This document shows positions 31,082-43,177 of a stretch of 64,000 bases of DNA, one piece after another. The DNA lies in contig JACGCK010000008.1 of the NCBI GenBank assembly GCA_014925825.1, positions 434,001 through 498,000 of the forward strand. The letters run 5' to 3'. The position numbers and the translations under genes were made by a program. Source of the DNA: Pholiota molesta (Eukaryota > Basidiomycota > Agaricomycetes > Agaricales > Strophariaceae). The notes beneath the pieces are model-generated. The model did no database searches. It was not told the origin of the DNA and worked only from the letters and a program-made list of their open reading frames with translations. The number at the start of each line of letters is the position of its first letter. The stretch's first letter is position 1.

Positions 31082-33809
31082 ATGTCGCAAAATATCAGAT
31101 CTGATGATGGTTTTTTGCGTGTTATACCACCTCCAGGTCACGCCGCACCGTATGTCTTGTGCCGATCTATATGTTGTCCTGCTCACAGATATCTGTAGAT
31201 TGCCCAAGGAAGGAGAGAAAAACGTTCTGATTACATCGGCATTGCCATATTGCAATAATGTTCCCCATCTCGGTGAGAATCGCGCTGTTATTTCGCTCTA
31301 TTCCTGCTAACGATAACCAGGGAATATCATCGGCAGTACACTAAGTGCTGATGTCTTTTCTCGGTATGTCCTTCCAAATCGTCGTCACCTAATCTATGAC
31401 TGACAGGTTTTATAGATACAGCCGTGAGTAAATCATGGGATTTTGAGGGATTTTATTCCTAACTATCGATCTAGGTTCTCGAAATCAGCGCACACTGTAT
31501 ATCTGCGGCACGGATGAATACGGCACCGCAACAGAAACCCAAGCACTAAAGGAAGGAATAACCCCCCGTGAACTGTGCGACAAATATTACGAATTGCACA
31601 AGGAGACGTACAAGTGGTTTGACATTGGGTGCGGCGTTTCTGACTTGTGGTTGTGCTGAAAGCTGAAATGCTGCATCTTCAAGCTTCGATCATTTCGGTC
31701 GTACATCAACTCCCCTTCATTCGGAGTATGTCATTATCTTTTTTATTTTTGAAAATTGAGCTAATGGCTTTACAGAATTTCGCAAGAGATCTATGTTAAT
31801 CTTGGAAAAAATGGACTCTTAGAGAAACAAGAAAAGGAACAAACATATTGTGAAGGCTGCCCTAAGTAAATCCCTTTCTAAAAGCTCTTATGACCCGACT
31901 AAAACAATTAATCTCCAGATTCCTTGCTGATCGATTTGTGGAAGGAATCTGCCCCCACTGTGGATTCGAAGATGCCCGAGGCGACCAATGCGACGGCTGC
32001 AGTCGCACTCTCGACGCGATCGAGCTCATTAAACCCAGGTGCCTCGTGGACAAAACACACGTCGTTACTACGCGTACATCCGCGCACATGTATCTAAAAC
32101 TCAACGAAATCCAGCCCCGCACAGAGGCATGGATTAAGGATCTTGGAAGGCCGGAAAATGGTCACCTAATGCTGTTATCAACGCAGATGGAGAGCTGATT
32201 GACGCTCGCCTGAAGAAGGGTCTCATGCCAACACCGTTGACGCGAGATTTGAAGTGGGGTGTTCCTGTCCCTGTTGAGGGAGAAGATATCTATGGAATGA
32301 AAGAAAGGTGCTATGTGAGTTCACATTTGTTTCGTGAAATAAATCACTAATCTAACCATTTTTCGAATTCAGACGTCTGGGTGAGTAATTTCAGAAAACG
32401 TGCTAGTATCAATAACTGATTGTGCCACCTAGTTTGACGCACCTATTGGATACCCCAGTATTACTGCCAACTATACATCGGATTGGAAACAATGGTGGTT
32501 TAATCCCAAAGACGTCCAATTGTACCAATTCATGGGCAAAGACAACGTCTACTTCCACACCGTATATTGGCCATCCGTCCAACTTGGCGATGGCCGCGAT
32601 TGGACGAAACTGCACCATCTCTCCACAACAGGTCCGTGGTTTTTTATTTTAACTTCCTTGTTGGATGCTTATTCTGGTGCAGAATACTTAAATTATGAGG
32701 GCGGGAAATTCTCGAAGAGCAAAAATCGTGGAGTCTTTGGACCAGCTGCAAAGGAGACTGGTATTCCGGCGTCGGTGTGGAGATACTACCTGCTGTCTTC
32801 GAGACCAGAGACTGCAGATGCTATGTTCTCGTGGCCAGAATGTGTAAGTCAAATTTCAAAACATATGCAGACACCCTCATAATATTCCTTTGATGGACAG
32901 ATTGCTGCAAATAACAACGTTTTGCTGAACAAGTGAGCACTCTATCTTGCATTTTCATATCGTTCTGGTTGTTCATTGTTTCATAGCTTTGGAAATTTCG
33001 TCAATCGTGCCCTCAAGTTCATCTCCTCACAGTATGACGGCGTCGTTCCCGACTCTAAAGATGCTCCTGGACCATATTCTCCAAACGATCCCCTGGACAC
33101 TGAATTTATCACCAATGTCAATACCCTCCTGAAAGATTACATCGACGCCATGGACTCCGTCAAAATCCGCCTCGGCCTCCAACTCGTCATGCAAATTTCC
33201 TCCGCTGGCAACACCTACCTGCAATCATCCGGCCTCAACAAAGCACTCTTGGCTTCCGACCCCACGCGTTGCGCCCAAGTCATCTCTCGCGCGCTAAACC
33301 TGATCTACGCACTCTCCGCGCTCATCTACCCCTTCATGCCCGCGACGTCGGATGCGATCCTCGAGCAGATCAACGCGCCTCCGCGCGTGGTCACCGCGCT
33401 GCTCTCCAACGACCTTCTCCCGGGCCACAAGATCGGAAAGCCCGAGCATCTGTTCAAGAAGATCGAGGAGAACATGGCCGAGGTGTGGCGTGTCAAGTTC
33501 GGCGGCAATGAGGCTGCTGGTGCTGGTACCAAGGAGGCCTCCGCCACGCCCGACCCCTTGAAGGAGGCCCCTGGCTCGAAGCGCAAGGCCGCGAAGAAGG
33601 CGACTGGGGCGTCGGAGGCTGTGTATGATGGTCCCAAGTCCCCGGAGGCGCTCGCTCTTGAGGCTAAAGTCGCGGAGCAGGGACAAGCGATCCGCACACT
33701 GAAAGGCCAGACGCCGAAAACGCCAGAACTCGATGCTGAGATCAAGGCCGCTGTGGAAGTCTTAAAATCGCTGAAGGCGGAATTGGAGATCGCGCTAAAG
33801 CAATCATAG
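31082..33809 (+). CDS. MES1: Methionyl-tRNA synthetase, cytosolic, with C-terminal WHEP domain; one frame break
   Basis: Class I synthetase that charges tRNA-Met. The ATP-binding HIGH-type motif is [13 protein letters not shown] and the KMSKS-type motif is [12 protein letters not shown] zinc-knuckle insert ([26 protein letters not shown]) and the anticodon-binding helical domain follow. The C-terminus is basic, then a WHEP-like helix pair ([20 protein letters not shown]), typical of eukaryotic synthetases for tRNA binding. Exon 31416-31423 is only 8 bases. One base is missing at about 32136: AWIKD... and [14 protein letters not shown] are in different frames with no room for an intron. Because this gene is essential and otherwise pristine, a sequence error is the best explanation. 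Confidence 0.93.
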
Positions 33810-34064
33810 TCCATTGGAGAAAGAGTGAAGGACCAAATCAGCAGAAGATTTTTCCAAATACTGTATTTGCTATGTAACGAACTAACGCATAATTCCCCTC
33901 CATCACTATGCTCAAGGTGGCTCACGCATGTGGGCCTTTGTGTCGCTGCCAGAAAATCGAAGACAAACGTGATACGTGTATGTTCATGTAGTAAGTAGAA
34001 AAGTCGCAATTCATAGGAGACAATCGCAGTCGAAGTTAAAAACTACCGGTAAAAATTACAGCCA

Positions 34065-36721
34065 TTATGTTGCGCGCTCAACAATCATGGGAAGTTGAGG
34101 GTGCTTATTTGTACCTTTAGCTAAGACTGGGGTAGCAATTCCGTTCATCTGCCAGAATATTTCCTTGTCTGAGGGGCGGAATCGGAATGCATCAATCAAA
34201 AGTAGGAGGACAACCTCTGAAGGAGAGTTAATACAACCAAATCACAACTGTATCTTTGTGATAACTTACTCATCTCAAGTTGAGAAAATTTGAAGCCGCT
34301 GGCCAGTCCCAGAGTCAGATACAAATAGTGAGTATTCTTAGTGGATTGGCTCACATGCAAGCTCTACCACCTCCGAGGAAAGTCATACTGTGTATTTTTG
34401 AGCATCTTATACGATCTGACCCACTAGAATATTAGACCACTTACAGATGAGAGTAAATACCAGGAATATGTGCCGAATCGACGGTCTCTGGAAGCGGTGT
34501 AAGCCACCTTTCGGGTTTCCATTCGTAAGAGTCGGGTCCCCATATTTCAGGATTGCGATTTGCGGCCATTATTCCTACGATTACGTTGGTGTTTCGGGGA
34601 ATAGGTATCTCGCGAATCTCTTCGCCATCCAGCCCTCGGATAGGGGTTGACAAAGGGAGGACGACATCCTGTCGAGTACTATTTGATCAGGAAAGTCCAA
34701 TTATAAGCGGGGGTTATCAAAAAGATTGGTATGTGGAGAACGTACGTTCTTTGTACTGTAGATACAGGTGGGTATCTAGTTGGTAGAAATTAGCAATCAA
34801 TCCTTGCAGTGAATGCCCTAGCTTGGTCTTAGCAACCTAACGGATTCACTCACAATCTCAAAGTTTCGCGACAGACAGCATCAAGATATGGCATTGCAGT
34901 AAGTTGATCATAGGCCAAATCCCCACCATGCTCTTTCCTAGCTACCCTGATCTCTTGCCGGAGCTTGTCTTGAACATCTTGATGGCGTGTAAGAAGGAAC
35001 AGAATGCGCGACAAAGCGGCTGAGGTCGTATCCATGGCCGCAAACGTCAATGTGCTGTAGAGAAGCAAAGGTTGGATTATCGCGTTTTGAGGAGATAAGA
35101 GTAGGACTTACGACACTTGTCCTAAAAGCTCTTCTTCTGTTAGAGCATCTTCCATTGAAGCCTCCATATTCGCTCTCACTGAGAAATATAGACCATCAGC
35201 GGAAAAGAAAAGAAGTTTTCAAAAATGAGACATACTGAGGATGCTCATGATATCTTTCCCTTGACCAATTTGCCTTTCTACCGCCTCGTCTCCTTCAGCG
35301 AGCGCCCTCCTTTTACTTCCAATATTTCAAGCGACGTCTTATGAAACAGGTCCGAAATATCACGAATATCGTGTAGAGCCTTCCAAGGCAGCAGATCCAT
35401 AAGAAATCTCCGAACTCGAGGGCCAGCCAGCTTGACAGAAGTTGCCAGTAAGTATGTACGACAGAAGAGGACACGCATAAGGGACGGCCTGTATTCCGTT
35501 ACACGCTTAGTTGTCTGCCGCGCCACCTGGATAGTGGATATGGACTTACACGAGTTCCTTAACCGATGTGCTAAAAGGATGAGGTACAGCATCCTCGGTC
35601 AACGGGTCGAAGGAATATCCCAGTCCGCTCTGTGCTATCAGCTCGAGTGCAGTGCGGGTCATCCAAGATAGAACATTGATCTAAGATAGGGATGAGCACA
35701 GAATAGGATTGAGATCCAGACCATCAACTTACCTCTTGAGGGCCATTTTGGACTCGTTTGGCGAAGGCGTCTTCAAGCTGCGATGAGTACCGAAATTAGT
35801 TAGCAAATGCGACTGATGTTCGAAATTGAAACTCACTTTATGCGATATGTCGTAAAAGATAGGTACTTATCGCAGAATTGGTTGGCAGTTAGTTGTTTGT
35901 TTGGACTGAGGAGTAATCACCTACTCATTTCCCGCATATGGGCAACTGAAAACACTGGATTAAGCATCTTGCGCTGCTTGCGGTGATGCTCGCCTATTTG
36001 CAGAGCTCATTAGGATGTCTGAATTTCGGAACAAGTTTCAAAGCAATTTACTAAGTGTCCCGAGAAGTCCCGGTCCAAAAATCAACCTGTTTCCTCTGCC
36101 AACAATTAGCTGGTATAATGGACCAGTTTTGCATCCAAAGATGCCTTACTGAATGAAAGCCGAAGTTTCTTCATAGATGTATTGGTCCTGTAGAACACGA
36201 AGAATAATGTTCGTAAAAGCGGTGGAACGGAACACAAAACCATTTCTTGCCTTGACTACTATATGATGCAGTGCTTTTGGGTCGAAGACATATAATTGGT
36301 TTTCCTTAACAAAGTTAAAGCGAAAGTCATAAGATTGATAAAATTGAACACACTCCGAATAATGCCTTAATCTTGATCACACTGCCATCTGGAGCGAGTA
36401 AATGTCAGGGCTTTGGATTAGCAAGATTGTAGGTATCGCAAGATCAAGCTGACATTTTTCGGCCATTTCTTTGTGGAAATCCCAGGCATTGGTATTAAAC
36501 ACTTGAGGGAATGCACCTCGATTGAGTCCAACAGATACGATCAGCCAGAGTCAACCTGAGGAGTCAAAAAGCGTGCTACCTTTCCAAAACGATTTGGGAG
36601 TAGGGCCTGCGATGTTGTCAAGTACTGATTTGACAAAGAATTGTCGGAATAGTTTCCAGAGAGCCCATGATATCCCATATAGCGATATGGCTTGGAGGAA
36701 TAAGAGAAACACCTGGGCCAT
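34065..36721 (-). CDS. Cytochrome P450, nearly intact, one frame break
   Basis: Multi-exon microsomal P450 similar over its length to the locus at 20964-23580. It has an anchor MAQVFLLFLQAISLYGISWA, hinge DNIAGPTPKSFWKG, I-helix AAMDTTSAALSR, K-helix ETLR, WKPERWLTPLPE and the haem loop MTFLGGGRACIGFKFSQLEM with its cysteine. It ends LPMIVERAT. One base appears lost at about 35309-35314, where EILEVK and ALAEGDEAVERQ are in different frames beside a run of four T (plus strand). One intron (donor at about 36250) uses a GC donor. The P450 family number and substrate cannot be assigned by eye. If the base loss is a sequence error, the enzyme should be functional. Confidence 0.87.
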
Positions 36722-37795
36722 AAGATACGAGCAGGTATGACAATGAACGCAGATAGACTATAAGAGATGGGTAATTGCTCCAAGACAGGAACGTGGTATT
36801 GGCCTGACAGTTATATAGAGGAGGACCTTGGGAACAGGTAGCTCTGGCGGCCTTTGCAAGCGGATGATCTGTTTAGAAATGGACAGATGACCGATCGTAG
36901 GCCACGTCTTTACCTTTCAGCTGACATCGGTCCCGCAAGTTTCCGCATCGTTGTGGGGTGGATGGTGAGGATGTTCCTCGACTCTATTTGTTTCCAGGGC
37001 AGCTTCGCACAATGGAGCCAGAATCAGCGTGCCGATTTGCTATTTGCTCATGTGTAGTCAGATTCTTTCACGAAAGATTTGCAGAAGGTGGTATAAAATC
37101 CGGGTCTAAAGGCAACTACGAGAAAAGACATGAGGATACCCTTTCTTCATTGGCCCAAAGTCAGGATATTGAGAGAGACAGCTCGCTCTCGTGTGATTCT
37201 GACTGTTTGATAATGACGATCGAGAGATCTCGCGGAAAATTGGAAGGTGGGAATTGGATAAGAAGGAAATTGCGAGAAGCCTCGTCGTATGCTCTTGACA
37301 AGTGAGTACTGAGTGATGATGTGGATATGGGGCCCGACGTCGACCTTTTACATAAGACTCATCGTAGTAAGGCCGTCTTCTGCGCATGGTTAAAGTAGAT
37401 GGTCCTGCTTGGTCATGATTGGTTGTGTTGCGTGATGAGGACTCCTCATCTCATTTGGAGATCCGGACTTGTCCTTTATGTAAAATTTCAACCTACATAG
37501 TATCAACGTTTTTCTCATTGATTCAAGTGTCATACATTCACTGTTTATTTAATTACGACGCTTTGCACAAATTAGCAAATTTCAAGTACAGAGACTGCAT
37601 CCCCACTACTGGACTGAGATTGCTGTCCCCATATAAGTATTACAGTTACAGAAAATTCTACATGAGCAATATACATTGACTAGGCAAAGCAGATGAATAA
37701 TAAATGTTACACATATTTGACAGATACATACAGATAAATGTCCTTGACTGATCGCCAATCACCATAAGTATCATTGACACACAGCGGCGCGGGTA
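36722..37795. other. 1.1-kb stretch without a supportable gene
   Basis: It lies between the start of the second P450 and the 3' end of the IMD-type gene, both on the minus strand, and should contain the P450 promoter. A plus-strand frame of 115 codons (36958-37305) shows no recognisable domain. Confidence 0.45.
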
Positions 37796-40700
37796 TTAAT
37801 GCCTCCCCATTACACCCAGGTTCGTCATGCTGCGATTACTGACCCCGCTAACATCAAAGCTCCTCCTTCCTGGACTTATCGCGTCCGCTCGGCCTTGCAG
37901 ACCCAGCCTGCCGTCTTCCCGCACACCTGACTTACGATCTGCACCATGATGCACATCCGGCGACCTAGAATTCAACGCCGTAGTGCTTGCATTCTTTTTG
38001 CCGTCCATGGAGAATAGACCCCTACTTCCGCCTGCGGGCGTGTTCCCAACACCGCTGCCAAGGCTATAGACCGTCGAGCCGGAGTTGCTACTCTGGTTTT
38101 TCTTCGAGGAATCCAGCCCTAAGGCATTGCCAACTGGCATGCTCAGACGGCGCATCCAGCTCTTTGGCTTATCCGGTTTTGAATCTACACGCTGGTGCTG
38201 CCCCCGCTCTGGAGGGTGCGCCTGTCGCGGCTGGTATTCGAGACTTTGCCTTCCTGCGGCAGCGTATTTGCTGATGGAGCACGACTCGCAACCACAGTTA
38301 GACGCATGACTTGAGGTGCTGTTCGTGGTTGAGTTGTTATTCTCGGGATAGCTGTCACGGGAGCGAGATTCGTACGCGGGTTCGACAGTGCGAGGGGATG
38401 GTAGCGGCGAGTATTGGCCGCGCTTCGGCGAAGCCAGAGGTTGGGTTGATGGTGACAATGGAGGGGCCAGATAACTTCCACCATATGCATATTGGGATTT
38501 CTGACGAGGGGTAGATGGTCCCACAGAGACGTTCGTCGCATCATCCGGGGTATTGTCGAGGGTCATCTGCGATAGAGGGCGCTGGAGCTGATGTCGCAGG
38601 GATGTACGGCGTTCGCGGGGCCGCAGCCCAAATTGGCCGCTCTGGCTTTGAGAAATATTGCTTTCTTCTTCACGCAGACTTTGCAGCGGGCACGCTCCCT
38701 CTCCAGCTCCTGAGCGCGCATCTCCAATTCCTGCTCACGGACTTTGATTTGTTGTTCCTTCGCCCTTCTTTCTGCTATTGCAAGCTCTTCGTTTCTTTGT
38801 TGCTGCCGAAGATGACGCTCATCGTTCGGGCTGGGTATATTCCGATTGGAGGGCGGGGGTATGTAGTCCTGATAAGAGCCCTTCGCTTGACGCGCAGTAG
38901 TATCAAGAGGTGGGAGCGATTGTTGGCGGGCAACAGGCGGAGAACTAGCCCTTGCGCGAGGCGAAAGCGGCGCATCACTGGGCTGATATCGTGAGGCGAG
39001 GTCGTTGACACTTAGAGGTACCCGTGAAAGGTCTCTAGGTGGAGGCGAGGTTGATCCAGACTGTAATACAATGTGTATATCAACAAAATAGATTGGAAGG
39101 AACGGTGAAAAAAACGTACGTTACTGGAATATCGATTTCGCATCGCAGCGACGAGACTTCCATTACTTTCAACTGTATCGTTCCTTTCTACAGTTATTGG
39201 GTACTTGACGCTGTCCATGGTCCTTGCTTTGCCAGAGGTAATGACATCTCTCCTATCCATCACCCCAAATTCCTGGTTGCCCTCTTCATATTGACTTGAT
39301 GGTACTTCGCGATAACAGAATCTAGGTCAGCAGAGGATGAAGCTCTATGCGATAGATTTTCACGTTCCTGTGGTTCCCGACTTCGCTGATAGCCAGATTC
39401 CACAGGTAAAGAAGTTTGCGAGTTAACAGGGATAGGTCGCCTAATATCAACCGGAGAAGAGGGTGATGCGGATACAGGCGAAGCATCCCCCTAGCGTCCT
39501 CTGCACCCCTGGACCTAGCACCCTTGTCTGTAATTGGCGGCGACAGATTCAGCGCAGAGGTCGAGCTATTGGAAGGACGAAAGTTCTGATCTGTAGTTCT
39601 AACGAATCGTCCAGTTCACTGTGGGCTGAAACAGGCGAGTCCGCCAATGCAGCACTGCTGGATGGGAATTGGAGGTTGGATGACGAGGTCGACACAGATT
39701 GGGAAAGAGAAGATTGTTGTCGTTGCGGCTGACTTGGGCGCAAAGGTGGTATAGGAAAGTGAGTGGGAGGACTTGGGAAGGCAGAGAGAGATCGAACAGA
39801 GCCTGTATTAGCATCGACAAAAGACGGCCTTGGAGGATCAAGGCTGTTCGGACGGGTCGTTGCAATGCCAGAAGGAGGCTCGATAGGCGGTGGATTAACC
39901 CTTGTGATTGTAGTGTGGGAGTTTCCATAGATTGTGCAGATATATTTTCTCGAGAAAGATCTTGAGAGCTCGCAGATGTAGATGGAGGTCCTGCCGAATA
40001 CTCTGGAGGGACAGCACGCAGCTGTTCGACCTTACTGGGCTCCGGTGTCACTCTCGCGCCAGTTGGTTGAGGATAACTTTGCGGCTCTTCTTGAATCGGT
40101 TTCAAGCCGCCTTTATCGTCATCGCTTTGGGGAGTTTGCTGTCCACCGTCGCCGTTGTCGACATTAGGCAGATCGGATGGGACAGGTCCTGTCCATCCTC
40201 CTTCACATAGTGCCTTCCATTGCCCCAGCGGACCGATTGTAGGCGAGAAACGACGGACGCATTCGCAAGATCTTTGCCACTCTGAATCTGCAAGACGAGA
40301 AAGACAGGCGGCAACGCCGTACGTCGTAGCGGTATGTCGTTGACTAACATTGAGCGAATGGTTACTGTAGAATATGTTAGCATCCCACAGAAGGAAAGGC
40401 ACCAATGCTCACTATTTCTCTTGAGATATCTCAGGGCCTAATGTGCTTATCAAGTTGATATATCGCGCGTGTTCGTCGCTCACATCGGTGGCCTTTTCTT
40501 GGACTTCTTTTCATAGTTCTGACCTTCAACCCTGTAAAGTTAGGATGTGCGTTAAGTGTCATTAATTAGCTTGCCTGCTTGTTTGATCTTTGCATTAGCA
40601 TTAGCCATCCGGTCATCATGATTTCTCTCTTCTTTCTGCAACAAATATAACCATGAGCAGCAGCTTCCTATACGATAGCAACCAAAACTCACATTAAGCT

Positions 40701-41084
40701 TCTTGAACCATTTCTTGACATCCGTACTAACAGACTCGTACTCCTTATCCGCAATCTTCGCAAACTTGGAGTCCACCTCCGATAGTGCATCGAATATCGC
40801 CGCACTCGCATTCATAGCGTTCACTAATAGTATCATCCCCACGCGACAGTGAGCACCCGCGACGCAGCATTGACAGACATGATCGGCCCACCAGCTATTT
40901 CCCCGGTCACCCTGAGTCCTGCCGTCTCACGCAGCGCCTTCGCTAACTTCCTCTGCAACGCGACGACCGCGCCCGACGCTTCACAGTATTCATTGAACAC
41001 AACGAGCAGGTTCTCGATGGATTTGCATGATTTGTGGATGTCCACGCGCTCTGCTAGGACCACACCAGTTCCCGGCGCCGCCAT
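37796..41084 (-). CDS. IMD/I-BAR-like domain protein with long disordered tail; at least six frame breaks
   Basis: The N-terminal helical region reads RVDIHKSCKSIENLLVVFNE, ALQRKLAKALRETAGLR, NAMNASAAIFDALSEVDSKF and VSTDVKKWFKKLN, then DDRMANANAKIKQAG and LISTLGPEISQEKYNHSLNV. This pattern is shared by basidiomycete proteins annotated with an IMD domain, a membrane-curving helical bundle. The rest is disordered, with Ser/Pro-rich sequence, a charged coiled-coil (about 38690-38800, EQQIKVREQELEMRAQELER) and a tail ending GVMGRH. The frame is lost at about 40495, 39900, 39600, 39485, 39297 and 38686, each explicable by one missing base and several next to homopolymers. One intron near 40560 uses a GC donor. 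Function at membranes or the cortex is inferred only from the domain. Confidence 0.72.
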
Positions 41085-43177
41085 GGCCTAGCTCAGGTCG
41101 GCGTAGGGAGCGGAGGTGAGGACAAGAGGTGACCTGATGGACGCTAAGACGGCGCGTTATTGCGCCCAAGATGCGCGCGACAATCATCCGTAAAAGGCAA
41201 GTTTCGCACGCATGCATTATCGTCCCAGCCCATGCCCCCATGCCCCGCAGTTCCCTACATCAATGCCCAAACAATGCCCTTCTGTTTTCCTGAAACTAAC
41301 GATAATTGTACGGATAAAAAAGGACATTAAAATAATAATTTTTGAATGCAGATAAATGGAGAAAGCAAATCTTTCAGCCCTAGCTTACTGCAAATTTTAC
41401 TGAGTACTATGATACTTATCATGGCTATCATTTGGCCTTCCAGAATTTAAACTGCAGTGTAAAGCTATAAATTAGATTTAGATATTTTTATAGCTTGATA
41501 TTTCTGTCAACCAAATCGTACTTACCCTTTAATCTTCGTGAATTTAAATAGTATAAAGGTCGCATCTACTTAGACTAGACTTCCTTTATTGATTATCGTC
41601 GGTGCGGATAGTCTGATAGCACTAGTGTATGATATGTATGGACAGCTATGTATGTGGCTGAGGACTTTATCATCGGGGCCATATCGGCAATGCATTTAAT
41701 ACTTCTGCTACATTCAGAGCATATCATCCAATGATGTTCCCGCTCTCAAATTCATCACAGATGTTGTTATTTTGGGTCTTTATGGCAGGCTTAAACTAGT
41801 CAAATTGTTCACAATGTTCACTTTATAAAAGTAGTCTCCAGAAGAACGCCCCGGACATACACACTTATGATAACGATAGTGGCGTCACCGCCGAGATGGT
41901 TATCTGTGGCCATAGATATGACTCTATTTAGATATAAAGGGCACATGGCTCGCACTGCAAGTAAATAAAGAACTCGGGCATGGACAAGTTAGGACGATGG
42001 AAATGTCGTTTTTGTGGACTATGCAGTGTGTAGGCTTTTGCCACCGCCTTGCATATCAGATGTCAGTACACGCGTTGGAAGTCGCCAATGAGTCTTCTTC
42101 TCTGAATATATAACCCTGGAAGTCCAATGTCAGGAACTATCGAATTTTTTAAATTCAAACGATATAAACTGTGTTCTCAGGACATGGGTGAGGTTCATCA
42201 CACGTTTGTGAATGCTATACCATCACCAAAAGCGTATCTAAGCCCAGAGTTTACCCAAGGAGCAGATGAGAAAGGCGCAGTTACGTGTACTTTGTTTTCC
42301 TATTTCATGTCACGACCGACTGTCAGAAATAAAATAGACAAAATTAGCCCAAAATTAGTATGTGACCCTTGAAGCTTGGAGCTTGAGGCAGCGTGTGGGC
42401 GTGGACACGAGGCGACATATAAGCTCTGCATATTGTTGGAGTTTGAGTCCGGCAGATATTGGGCACAGAGCTCGCAGAACTTACCACCTCTCCAATGCAT
42501 GCGGCAGCCACCCTGCGCGAAACGTATCACCGAAGAAGTGAATGATAACCGAAATCCGATCGACAGAAGATGCACCTAGATGCACCGAGAGTTACTTGGA
42601 CGTTCGGTGCAATCGATCAGGCTAAAGAAGATTACAAGTACTGATACTTTTGAGTCGCTGGCATTAATAGCTGACGCCATCAAGTTCTGCAGATGGGTTT
42701 GAGATCGGATAGAACTGCGAGAGTTACAAATTAAGCCCATCAGGTCCACCTGGCGGTCCTAGTCAGTGGATTGACAGGTCCATTGTTGGGACATAAATAG
42801 TAATAAGTATCAGAGTTATCCAATGGGTGTGGTGAAAACCATGTCCATTTGAATATTGCACCAGAGTAAGAGGACGGTTGGGGAGGAGGGCCGTGATGAT
42901 CGGCAGGCCCAGGCGTTATCTGATAAGACACGTGAAAATAGATCCGGGGGCGTGGTTATCAGATAACATAAAAGGACGGAGCCTGAGTCTAATACCTGCC
43001 TCCGGTTCCCTGGTTGCTCTCATATTTCTGACAGGACTTGCCCATAACAACCCCCAATAAGCCCTCCCTTATAAGCCCTTCTCCCTCCACTCCCCGTTCC
43101 CTTTCCTCATTTCAGCCTTCAGGCGCTCGCTCAGCCTGCGGGTATTTACCACGGTTGTAACACCCGTGCCGGCTGAT
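41085..43177. other. 2.1-kb stretch without a supportable gene
   Basis: AT-rich, with short open frames only. It separates divergent genes (IMD-type on -, MFS on +), so both promoters should lie here. No repeat or mobile-element signature was recognised. Confidence 0.5.
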
